Shown here: piece after piece, positions 1 through 8,300 of the stretch | How positions within the stretch are numbered: the first letter of the stretch is position 1 | How the letters are laid out: each line of letters opens with the position of its first letter | Assembly (NCBI RefSeq): GCF_037404875.1 | Contig: NZ_JBBELO010000032.1 | Location: forward strand, 39,252-103,251 | Length of the DNA: 64,000 nucleotides | Origin: Orlajensenia sp037404875 | Lineage (GTDB): Bacteria > Actinomycetota > Actinomycetes > Actinomycetales > Microbacteriaceae | Reading direction: 5' to 3' | Program-made: the position numbers and the translations under genes | Notes under the pieces: generated by a model | Seen by the model: the letters and a program-made list of their open reading frames with translations, nothing else | What the model was told of the DNA's origin: nothing | The model's database searches: none

Positions 1-1
1 C

Positions 2-253
2 CGCGACATCTCGGCCGAGACTTTCAACCCGGTTCCGATGCTCATCGTCGCCTCGCTCTGGTACCTGTTCTTCACCTCGATCCTCATGGTGGGCCAGTAC
101 TTCCTCGAGAAGCGCTTCGCCCGCGGCATCGGCGACCGGCGCGACGACGGTCCGAAGGATGCGGGAGCCGCACCGGGCGGCGCCGTCCCGATCGCGGGGG
201 CGAACCAGCCCTCCGTGGTCTTCCCGCAGTCGCATGAAGGAGGACACCGCTGA
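2..253 (+). CDS. amino-acid ABC transporter permease, C-terminal part
   Basis: This is the 3' end of a gene that starts left of the window; reading begins in frame at base 2. About 83 residues are visible. A last membrane-spanning stretch (roughly residues 12-34 of the fragment, rich in Leu, Phe and Ile) is followed by a basic turn (EKRFARG) and a polar, Pro/Gly-rich cytoplasmic tail. That ending fits the HisM/GlnP class of polar amino-acid permeases. The assignment rests mainly on the next gene, a GlnQ-class ATPase that starts inside this stop codon (ATGA overlap at 253). The substrate cannot be read from the fragment. Confidence 0.75.
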   Translation, partial: RDISAETFNPVPMLIVASLWYLFFTSILMVGQYFLEKRFARGIGDRRDDGPKDAGAAPGGAVPIAGANQPSVVFPQSHEGGHR

Positions 254-1059
254 TGACCGACACGTCCGTTGCGGGCGCGCCCGCGGCATCCGTGACCGCG
301 ACACCGATGGTCGAGGCGGTCGGCGTCTCGAAGACCTTCGGCTCGAACCAGGTGCTGAAGTCGATCTCGCTGACCGTTCTGCCGGGTGAGGTGCTCTGCC
401 TCGTGGGGCCGTCGGGCTCGGGCAAGTCGACCTTCCTGCGGCTGATCAACCACCTCGAGACCCTCACATCGGGGCGTCTCAGTGTCGACGGCAACCTCGT
501 GGGCTACCGGCAGTCGGGCGAGAAGCTCTACGAGCTGCACCCCAAGGATGCGGCCCGCCAGCGCCGCGACATCGGCATGGTGTTCCAGCGCTTCAACCTC
601 TTTCCGCACATGACGGCGCTCGAGAACGTGATGGAGGCGCCGGTGCGGGTGAAGGGCCAGTCCAAGGCGGAGGCCCAGAAGCGCGCCCGTGAGCTGCTCA
701 CCCGCGTGGGCCTCGCCGACCGCGCCGACTACTACCCCGCGCACCTCTCGGGTGGGCAGCAGCAGCGCGTCGCCATCGCCCGCGCGCTCGCGATGGAGCC
801 CAAGCTCATGCTCTTCGACGAGCCGACGTCGGCCCTCGACCCCGAGCTCGTCGGTGAGGTGCTCGATGTCATGAAGGAGCTCGCGCAGTCGGGCATGACG
901 ATGATCGTCGTGACGCACGAGATGGGCTTCGCGCGCGAAGTGGCCGACCGGCTGGTGTTCATGGACGGCGGTGTCGTCGTGGAATCGGGCGACCCCCGCG
1001 AGGTGCTCGCCAACCCGCAGCACGACCGCACGAAGGCGTTCCTCTCCAAGGTGCTCTGA
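253..1059 (+). CDS. polar amino-acid ABC transporter ATP-binding protein (GlnQ/HisP class)
   Basis: This 268-residue ATPase energises uptake of a polar amino acid at the membrane. Walker A is GPSGSGKST (52-60), the signature LSGGQQQR lies near 166-173, and Walker B with the D-loop (LMLFDEPTSALDP) lies near 185-197; the H-loop is VTHEM. The length and the FQRFNLFPHMT Q-loop are typical of the GlnQ/HisP group. Its ATG overlaps the permease stop, so the two are translationally coupled. It contains about a dozen Met residues, in sharp contrast with the next operon, which argues that it is not part of the low-sulfur gene set downstream. The next gene has its own promoter in the 92-base gap. Confidence 0.9.
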   Translation: MTDTSVAGAPAASVTATPMVEAVGVSKTFGSNQVLKSISLTVLPGEVLCLVGPSGSGKSTFLRLINHLETLTSGRLSVDGNLVGYRQSGEKLYELHPKDAARQRRDIGMVFQRFNLFPHMTALENVMEAPVRVKGQSKAEAQKRARELLTRVGLADRADYYPAHLSGGQQQRVAIARALAMEPKLMLFDEPTSALDPELVGEVLDVMKELAQSGMTMIVVTHEMGFAREVADRLVFMDGGVVVESGDPREVLANPQHDRTKAFLSKVL

Positions 1060-1094
1060 CCGATCGTCTCCGCCGCTGAGCGAGACCGGCGCAC

Positions 1095-1151
1095 CGTAAC
1101 GCGGCGCAACGGCGCGCTCGCGCATCCCGCGGCCGACATAGCCTGTTCCTC
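1095..1151 (+). promoter_or_regulatory. probable leaderless promoter with TTACG-type half-site
   Basis: A -10 like hexamer TAGCCT (1139-1144) is followed by exactly 7 bases and then the ATG at 1152, the spacing expected when transcription starts on the start codon. No Shine-Dalgarno sequence is present. Upstream, CGTAACG (1095-1101) is followed ten bases later by CGCAACG (1105-1111), a direct repeat centred about 50 bases before the inferred start. The CGTAA core recurs at the other low-sulfur promoters in this window. The promoter form is seen in the sequence; the regulatory role is inferred. Confidence 0.55.
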
Positions 1152-2186
1152 ATGCCGAGCCTGCTGCACGACGCCGAGACGGCAGCCGTCGCGCCCGCCG
1201 TCGGCGACTGGGAGGTGCTCTCGTCGGTGGCCCAGCTCGTGGGCGAGACGCCCGTGGTCGAGCTCGGGCGACTCGCCGCCGGGCTGCCCGGCCGGATCGT
1301 CGTCAAGCTCGAGGGCCGCAATCCGGGCGGGTCGTCGAAGGACCGGGCCGCGCTCGGCATCATCCGTTCCGCAGAGGCGAGCGGAGCACTCGCCCCGGGC
1401 GCAACGATCGTCGAGTCCAGCTCGGGCAACACCGGCATCGGCCTGGCGCTCATCGGCCGCCTTACCGGGCATCCGGTGGTCATCGTGCACTCCGCCGACA
1501 TCTCGGCCGAGAAGAAGGCGCTGCTGCGGGCGTACGGGGCGAGGCTCGTCGAGGCCGACTGGGACGCCGCGCCCGACGACGCCGCCAACCCGCGTGCCGT
1601 CGCTGCGGCCCTCACGGCCGAGATTCCGGGCGCGTGGCAGTCCCGCCAGTTCGACAACGCCGACAACCCCAATGCCCACTTCACGGCAACCGGACCGGAG
1701 CTCTGGCGCCAGACGGCCGCGCGCGTGACCCACTTCGTCGCCGCGATCGGCACGGGCGGAACCATCAGCGGAGTCGGCGGCTTCCTCAAGCAGGCCTCGA
1801 ACGGCGCCGTGCGCGTGATCGGCGCGAATCCCGTGGGGTCGACGTACGGCGGCGGCGCCGAGGGCCCCATACTCGTGGACGGCGTCGGCACCCGCTGGTC
1901 GCGGGACTGGTGGCCGGCCAACGTGCACGCCGCGGTCATCGACGAGGTGCGCACCATCCCCGATCGTCGGGTGTACGACACGTTGCACGCGCTCGCCCTC
2001 GAGGAGGGGCTGCTGCTCGGGCCCTCCTCCGCCCTCGCCGTCGCGACCGCGCTCGAGATCGCCGCGGATGCCGCGCCCGGCTCGGTCATCGCCGTCATCT
2101 CGGCCGACTCGGGCCTGAACTACCTCACCAAGGGCTTCAATGCCGACTGGCTGCACGCCGCCGGCCTGACGGGAACGGACGCATGA
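1152..2186 (+). CDS. PLP-dependent cysteine synthase / cystathionine beta-synthase family protein
   Basis: This 344-residue fold-type II PLP enzyme resembles CysK, CysM and CBS, which exchange the beta substituent of O-acetylserine, serine or a related amino acid. The PLP lysine is K63 in NPGGSSKDR; the substrate loop SSSGNTG is at 90-96, and the phosphate-binding glycine loop is GTGGTISG. No CBS regulatory domain is present. The protein has no Cys and only the initiator Met. It is the first gene of an operon: the monooxygenase start overlaps its stop (ATGA at 2183). The context suggests handling of a cysteine-like substrate during sulfur shortage, but whether it makes cysteine or breaks down a substituted cysteine cannot be decided here. 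Confidence 0.85.
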   Translation: MPSLLHDAETAAVAPAVGDWEVLSSVAQLVGETPVVELGRLAAGLPGRIVVKLEGRNPGGSSKDRAALGIIRSAEASGALAPGATIVESSSGNTGIGLALIGRLTGHPVVIVHSADISAEKKALLRAYGARLVEADWDAAPDDAANPRAVAAALTAEIPGAWQSRQFDNADNPNAHFTATGPELWRQTAARVTHFVAAIGTGGTISGVGGFLKQASNGAVRVIGANPVGSTYGGGAEGPILVDGVGTRWSRDWWPANVHAAVIDEVRTIPDRRVYDTLHALALEEGLLLGPSSALAVATALEIAADAAPGSVIAVISADSGLNYLTKGFNADWLHAAGLTGTDA

Positions 2187-3484
2187 CCCTTACCCACTTC
2201 GGCTGGTTCCTCGGCGCGGGCTTCGGAGTTCAGGGATGGGGCGATCCCAGCTACGGCATCGGCTACGACTGGAAGCAGCCGCAGGTCTACCAGGATGCGG
2301 CGCGCGTCTTCGAGGCATCCGGATTCGACCTCTTCGTGATCGAAGACGGCGTGACGGTGCCCGACACCTACGGCGGCACCGCCGAGGTGAACCTGGCCGC
2401 GGCCCGGTTCGTTCCCAAGCACGACCCGCTGCCGCTGGTGCCCTACCTGCTGGGCGCGACCTCGAAGCTCGGCATCGTGCCGACGCTGAGCGCGAGCTTC
2501 TACGAGCCGTTCACGGCCGCACGCCTGCTCTCGACCCTGCAGCACTTCGCCGACGGCCGCCTCGGCTTCAACGTCGTCACGAGCGGCAGCGACCTGGCCG
2601 CCCAGAACTACGGCCTCGACAAGCAGATCGAGCACGACCTGCGCTACGACCGCGCCGACGAGTGGGTCGACGTGGTGCGCAAGCTCTGGCGCAGCTGGGA
2701 ACCCGACGCCATCGTCGAGGATGCGAAGGGCGGCGTGTTCGCCGACTTCCGCAAGGTGCACACGATCGATCACACGGGCCGCTTCTTCCAGGTGCGCGGG
2801 CCCTTGACGAACGCACCACTGGCCGAGGAGCCCGTGATGGTGCAGGCGGGCGCCTCGGGGCGGGGGCAGGCGTTCGCCGGCAAGCACTCCGACGTCGTGC
2901 TCGCCCTGGCCTCCACGCCCGAGCGGATGCGGGCCCACCGGGAGTCGGTGCGTCAGGCAGCCGCCGACGCCGGCCGCGACCCGGACGCCATCCGCGTGCT
3001 GTTCGTCGTGCAGCCGATCGTCACGGCGAACGCCGAGGAGAGCGCCGCGGTGCGCGCGCGCCGGTCGGAGCTGACGCAGGCGGCCATCGACGAGGCGCTG
3101 CAGTCCATCTCGTACCTCACGGGTACCGACTTCAAGCGCTTCGACCTCGACGAGCCGCTTCCCGAGCTCACGACCAACAGCAACCAGGGCACGCTCGACA
3201 ACTTCGTGAAGTCGGCGCCCGACGGGTCGACGCTGCGCGAGATCCTCCAGACGCGAGCCAACGGCGACGGGCTCGCCGTCATCGGCACGGCCGACGAGGT
3301 CGCCGACCACCTCGGCGAGCTCGGTGACGCGGTCGGCGGCGACGGGTTCCTGTTCACCGGCCAGGTGCATCCGGCGAACGTGCATCGCACCCTCGACAGC
3401 CTCGTTCCGGCGCTGCGACGCCGCGGCATCCTGCGCACCGAGCTCGGCGACGGCGGCCTGCGCGCGAACCTGCTGGACTTCTGA
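2183..3484 (+). CDS. FMNH2-dependent monooxygenase, NtaA/SnaA/DszA family
   Basis: This 433-residue protein belongs to the bacterial luciferase superfamily, NtaA/SnaA/SoxA/DszA branch, whose members use FMNH2 and O2 to oxidise or cleave C-N and C-S bonds. Family hallmarks are the N-terminal HFGWFLGAGFG strand, the GRLGFNVVTSGSD stretch, the RYDRADEWVDVV helix with LWRSWEPDA, and the PVMVQAGASGRGQ segment. The length is normal for the family. The start is fixed by the ATGA overlap with the gene before; the next gene starts in its stop codon region. It has no Cys and two internal Met. It needs a flavin reductase; the nearest candidate with the same sulfur-poor composition is at 16442. The substrate is unknown. 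Confidence 0.88.
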   Translation: MTLTHFGWFLGAGFGVQGWGDPSYGIGYDWKQPQVYQDAARVFEASGFDLFVIEDGVTVPDTYGGTAEVNLAAARFVPKHDPLPLVPYLLGATSKLGIVPTLSASFYEPFTAARLLSTLQHFADGRLGFNVVTSGSDLAAQNYGLDKQIEHDLRYDRADEWVDVVRKLWRSWEPDAIVEDAKGGVFADFRKVHTIDHTGRFFQVRGPLTNAPLAEEPVMVQAGASGRGQAFAGKHSDVVLALASTPERMRAHRESVRQAAADAGRDPDAIRVLFVVQPIVTANAEESAAVRARRSELTQAAIDEALQSISYLTGTDFKRFDLDEPLPELTTNSNQGTLDNFVKSAPDGSTLREILQTRANGDGLAVIGTADEVADHLGELGDAVGGDGFLFTGQVHPANVHRTLDSLVPALRRRGILRTELGDGGLRANLLDF

Positions 3485-4839
3485 TGGCGGTCGAGCTCGG
3501 AGCAGGCGGTGTCACGCCCGAGCAGGTCGTGCTCATCGCCCGTGGTGCCGACGTCGAACTGGCGCCGGGAGCATTGGATGCGGTGGCGGCCGCCCGCACC
3601 GTCGTCGACGACGCGGTTGCGGCCGGTGCTGCCGTGTACGGGCTGACGACCCGGCTCGGCGAAGGGCGGGACGACCGGCTGGACACCGCGGAACTCGCCG
3701 CCTTCCAGCGCCGGGTGATCGCGAACCACCGCGGGGGAGCGGGCGAACCACTCGTGCCCGAGTACGTGCGCGCCACGCTCGCGGCGCGGGTGGCGGTGCT
3801 GCTCAACGGCGGATCGGGCGTGCGTCCCGAGCTGGTCACCGCGGCGGTGTCCCTGCTGCGCAGGGAGGAACTCCCGGCGGTTCCCTCGCTCGGCTCGGTC
3901 GGCGCCGCGGACCTGACCGTGCTCGCCGAGCTGCTGGCCGCTCTCGTCGACGACGGCTTCGAGCCGGCCGCGGGCGAGGCGGCCGCCTTCCTCAGCTCCA
4001 ACGCCCTGAGCGTGGGCGTCGGCAGCGTGCTGCTCGACCGGCTGGAGGGCGTCGCCCGCGGCGCCGACCGCGCCGTCGCGCTCACGCTGGAGGCGCTCGC
4101 GCACCACGGACGCGGGGGATCCCTGACCCCTTTCGACCACGCGGTGCAGCAGGCGCATCCGGTGCCCGGGCAGATCGCCTCCGCGGAGCGCATCCGTTCG
4201 CTCACGCGCGACGTCGCCGTGCTGCACGATCAGCGCGAGCGCAGCGTGCAGGATCCGCTCTCGGTGCGCACCGCCCCGCAGGTCAACGGCGCGCTTCTCG
4301 ACCTCATCGGGCGATTGCGCGAGCAGCTCGCCCTCGAACTCGCCTCCCGCAGCGAGAACCCCCTCGTGGATGCGGCGAGCGGGCGCACGCTCTCGGGCGG
4401 GAACTTCGCGATCACCTCCCTCGTTCTCACCGTCGAATCACTGCGGTTGGCGCTCGCCCACGTTGCCGCGGCATCCGAACGCCGCATCGCACTGCTCTCG
4501 GAGCTGCAGCGGCCCTTCCGCGCCGACGGGCGCTCACGGTTGCCCGGCCTGAGCTGGTATGCCGCTGCCGACGCGCTCGCCGAACTGCGGCAGCTCGCCG
4601 CCCCGGTCAGCCTGGGCGCATCCGTGCTCTCGGGGGTCGAGGACACGGCCTCGTTCGGTCCTGCCGCCCTGCGGCTGCTCGAGCGCTCGATCGCGCTGAG
4701 CACCGTGGTGCTCTCGGTCGAGGCGCTGCACGGCGTCGAGCTGGTGCGCCTGGCCGGTCGGACGCATCCGTGGTCGGAGCACCTTGATGCGGACGCGGCC
4801 TCAGCCGGCGTCGCGGTCGGCGCGCTGCTCGTCGAGTGA
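3484..4839 (+). CDS. histidine/phenylalanine ammonia-lyase homologue lacking the MIO-forming triad
   Basis: This 451-residue protein is homologous to the HAL/PAL class of aromatic amino-acid lyases. Recognisable blocks are YGLTTRLG (52-59, for YGVNTGFG), GSVGAADL (137-144), SVQDPLSVRTAPQ (254-266), ENPLVD (291-296), SGGNF (304-308) and VEDTASFG (385-392). In active enzymes the third block reads GSVGASGDL, and its Ala-Ser-Gly cyclises to the MIO electrophile. Here Ser-Gly is replaced by one Ala, so MIO cannot form. The usual Tyr of the QDxYS block is Leu259. The protein is about 60 residues shorter than HutH. It has no Cys and only the initiator Met. It is coupled to the monooxygenase (ATG at 3484 in the TGATGG junction). 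Function unknown; possibly a MIO-independent eliminase or a non-catalytic partner. Confidence 0.8.
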   Translation: MAVELGAGGVTPEQVVLIARGADVELAPGALDAVAAARTVVDDAVAAGAAVYGLTTRLGEGRDDRLDTAELAAFQRRVIANHRGGAGEPLVPEYVRATLAARVAVLLNGGSGVRPELVTAAVSLLRREELPAVPSLGSVGAADLTVLAELLAALVDDGFEPAAGEAAAFLSSNALSVGVGSVLLDRLEGVARGADRAVALTLEALAHHGRGGSLTPFDHAVQQAHPVPGQIASAERIRSLTRDVAVLHDQRERSVQDPLSVRTAPQVNGALLDLIGRLREQLALELASRSENPLVDAASGRTLSGGNFAITSLVLTVESLRLALAHVAAASERRIALLSELQRPFRADGRSRLPGLSWYAAADALAELRQLAAPVSLGASVLSGVEDTASFGPAALRLLERSIALSTVVLSVEALHGVELVRLAGRTHPWSEHLDADAASAGVAVGALLVE

Positions 4840-5313
4840 CTTCTCGAAGCTGAGGTAGCCGACCGACTCCCAGTCGCCGTCGAGGTCGAACGCGGGCGTG
4901 TAGCCGAGCTCGAGGTAGAGCGCGACGGCCTCGGGCTGGCGGGCGCCGGTGGTCAGTTCGATGCGCCGGACGCCCCGGCGCAGCGCCTCGGCCTCGAGTT
5001 CGGCCATCACCCGGCGGGCGAGGCCCTTGCGGCGGTGGGACGAGTGCGTCCACACCCGTTTGACCTCGACGGTGCCCTCGCCGACGCGCATGAACGCGCC
5101 GCCGGCGACGACCTCGCCCGCTTCATCGACGAGCAGCAGGAAGTCACCGCCCTCCTCCGGAGTGAAGCGCTCGGCGGGGTAGCGGCTGAGCTCCACGGAG
5201 GAGGGGATGCCGTCGTTGAGGCCGTAGCGCTCGTCGTATTCGCGCGAGAGCTCGTCGATGAGCGGCCGGGCCTGAGGATCGTCGTGGCGGGTTCGAAGGA
5301 CGGTGATGCTCAC
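4801..5313 (-). CDS. GNAT family N-acetyltransferase
   Basis: A 170-residue GCN5-related acetyltransferase that transfers acetyl from acetyl-CoA to an amine. The central strand VVAGGAFMRV, the acetyl-CoA loop in SSHRRKGLARRVMAELE and the following helix and LYLELGY segment (alanine-type motif A then B) are clear. The acceptor is not predictable. The start is GTG at 5313, because a TATCGT hexamer lies exactly 7 bases upstream, as in a leaderless promoter. The 3' end overlaps the convergent lyase-like gene by 39 bases. An acetyltransferase accompanies monooxygenases in some S-substituted cysteine pathways, but this gene is on the opposite strand, so a link is only a possibility. Confidence 0.85.
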   Translation of the reverse strand: MSITVLRTRHDDPQARPLIDELSREYDERYGLNDGIPSSVELSRYPAERFTPEEGGDFLLLVDEAGEVVAGGAFMRVGEGTVEVKRVWTHSSHRRKGLARRVMAELEAEALRRGVRRIELTTGARQPEAVALYLELGYTPAFDLDGDWESVGYLSFEKSLDEQRADRDAG

Positions 5314-5352
5314 GCCTTCGACGATATCCGAGCGCGGCCTTGCCGCGGGTGC

Positions 5353-8300
5353 TCAGCCTCGCAGGGCCTTGAGGATGCGCTGTGCGGAGACCGTCTCGGC
5401 CGTGCCGAGCTCCTGTGCGAACAGGCTGACCCGCAGTTCCTCGATCATCCAGCGCGCCTTCACGAGAGCAGGAGAGGCGTGGCTGTCGATGGGGACCGTG
5501 CCACCGGCCTCGACGTAGCGCTCGGTGACCTGCTGCACCTCTCGCATCCAGACCTGATCGCGCTGCGGGTTCTCGGCGAGCTTGGTCAGGCGCGAGGTGA
5601 TTCCGGCGAGGTAGCGGGGCAGGTGTCGCAGCCGATCGAGGCCGGTCGTGGAGATGAAGCCGTCGAAGACCAGTCCGGCGAGCTGCTCGCGCGCATCCGT
5701 CACGGCGGTGATGGTCTGCATGCTCGTGCCCTGCTTGATGGCGCGCTCCACGTCGCGGGCGGCGCTCAGCGTGCGTCCGACGAGGCCGATCGTCTCGAAC
5801 ATCGTGTCCATGAGAACTGCGGAGACCCGGTCGCGGGTGGTCTCGAATTCCTTGCGCGTGAAGAACGCGCCGCTCGGAGCGACGCGATAGAGCACGTCGT
5901 CGATGCACGCGAGCAGGGCGTCATCGAAGAGCGTGCCGGTCGAGCGATAGGGGCTGGCCGCGAGGGCGAGCTTCTCGGCGTTCGTGAGGTGCTGCTGCAC
6001 GTACGTCGACGGGTTGGCCACCGCGAGCGCCAGCAAGCGGCGGATGCCGCCCGGCATCGCGGCGGCCTGCTCCTGGGCGGTCGCGAGCAGGCGGACGCCG
6101 ACCGTCGCTCCCTCATCGACGATGGCGGGATAGGCGCGGATGAGGTTGCCTCCGACACGGGTGTCGACATGCTGCGGCAGTTCGTCGACGTCCCAGGACT
6201 TCAGCCCGGTGCGCTCCGGGAAGGCCGGGGCGTCCGTGCGTCGTGGGCCGCGCGGTGCGTCAGGCCGGGCTTCGAAGGTGCGAGCGACGGCATCCCGCGC
6301 CCTGTCCGAGAGCTGCGCCTGCAGGGCGCGCAGGTCTTTGCCGTCGGCCAGGGTGCGCCCCCTCTCGTCGACCACGCGGAAGGTGACCCGAAGGTGCGGG
6401 GGCACGCGGTCCAGGTCGACGTCTGCGGCGGACACGGGGGTGTAGCTGAGGCGGGCGATGACCTCGGCGACGGTCTCGGCGAACGGGCTGCCGTTGGGAG
6501 CGACGGGAAGAGCATCCGCGATCTTCGCCGCCCAGTCGTTCGCGGGAACGACGTGCCGGCGGATGACCTTGGGGAGCGCCTTGATCATCGCCGCGATCAG
6601 TTCGGTGCGCAGGCCAGGGACCTGCCAGTCGAAGCCCACCCGGCTCACCCGGGCGAGCAGGGCGAGCGGGATGAGCGCCGTCACGCCGTCGTCGGGAGCG
6701 CCCGGCTCGAACCGATACCGCAGGCCGTAGCGCTGGTCGCCCTGCTGCCAGTAGGCGGGATAGGCGTCTTCGTCGACGGTCACCGCATCCTCGGGCGCGA
6801 GCGTCTCGGGCGTCATCGTGAGCAGGTCGGGCGTCTCGTTGCGTGCTCGCCGCCACCAGCCCTCGAAGGTGCGCGTGGAATATACGTCTGCGGGAATGCG
6901 GTGGTCGTAGAACGCGAAGACGGCCTCGTCGTCGAAGAGGATGTCGCGGCGGCGGGTGCGTTCCTCGAGGGCGGCGAGTTCCTTGCGTAACGCGCGGTTG
7001 GCGCGGTCGAAGGCCTGCTGGGAGTCCCACTCGCCTTCCACGAGGGCATGGCGGATGAAGAGTTCGCGGGCGTACGCCGGTTCGATGCGCGCGAACTGCA
7101 CCCGGCGCTTGGGAACGATCGGCACGCCGTAGAGGGTGACGCGCTCGTACGCGACCACGGCACCCTGCTTCTTCTCCCAGTGCGGCTCGCTGTAGTTGCG
7201 CTTGGCGAGCGACCCGGCGAGCGGTTCCGCCCAGGCCGGGTCGATCGCAGCATTCATGCGCGCGAACAGCCGAGCCGTCTCGACGAGCTCCGCGCTCATG
7301 AGGGCGTCGGGCTGCTTCTTCACGAGTGCCGATCCCGGGAAGATCACGAAGCGCGTGCCGCGGGCGCCGAGGTACTCCGTGAAGGGCCGGCGCCCGGATG
7401 CCGCCTGCTGGCGGGCGCGCTCGTCCTTGATTCCGATGTGAGAGAGCAGCCCCGAGAGCAGGGCGCGATGGATGCCGTCGGGATTGGGTTCGCCGGTGGC
7501 GGCCAGGTGCAGGTTCAGCGGCTTGGCCAGCTGGCGAAGCTGGCGGTGCACATCCTGCCACTCGCGCACGCGCAGGTAGTTGAGGAACTCGCTCTTGCAC
7601 AGCCTCCGGAAGGCGCTCGAGGAGAGCTCCCGCTGCTGGGTCTCGAGGTGATTCCAGAGATTCAGCAGGGTGAGGAAATCGCTCGTCGGATCGACGAAGC
7701 GGGCGTGCAGCTCGTCGGCCTGCGCCCGTCGTTCGAGCGGGCGCTCGCGCGGGTCCTGAATGGTGAGCCCGGCGACGATGGCGAGCACGTCGCGGCTGAC
7801 CCCCTGCGCCTTCGACTCGATCACCATGCGGCCGAAGCGGGGATCGATCGGCAACCGCGAGAGCTGGTGACCGACCCGGCTGAGCCGCTCGCCCTCGAGC
7901 GCGTTCAGTTCGCGCAGCAGGTCCATGCCGTCCTTGATGCCCCGCGGGTCGGGCGGGGTGAGGAACGGGAAGGCCTCGATCGCGCCCAGGCCGAGCGAGA
8001 TCATCTGCAGGATGACGGCGGCGAGGTTCGTGCGCAGGATCTCGGGCTCGGTGAACTCGGGGCGTCGGGCGAAGTCCTCCTCGGAGTACAGCCGGATCGC
8101 GATGCCCGCACTCGTGCGGCCCGAGCGGCCGGAGCGTTGGTTCGCCGAGGCCTGCGAGATCGCCTCGATGGGCAGGCGCTGCACCTTCGACCGCACGCTG
8201 TACCGGCTGATGCGGGCCGTACCCGCATCCACGACGTAGCGGATGCCGGGGACGGTGAGGCTCGTCTCGGCCACGTTCGTGGCGAGCACGATGCGGCGAC

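Noticed and set aside
253..1059. Including the amino-acid ABC importer in the sulfur-sparing regulon
   Set aside because: Its ATPase is Met-rich and the TTACG site and promoter lie after it, so only its position suggests a link.
732..2156. Long open frame on the minus strand opposite the ABC ATPase and cysteine-synthase genes
   Set aside because: High-GC codon bias leaves long stop-free antisense frames. The translation is Arg/Gly/Asp-rich low-complexity with no domain, and the plus-strand genes are clear.
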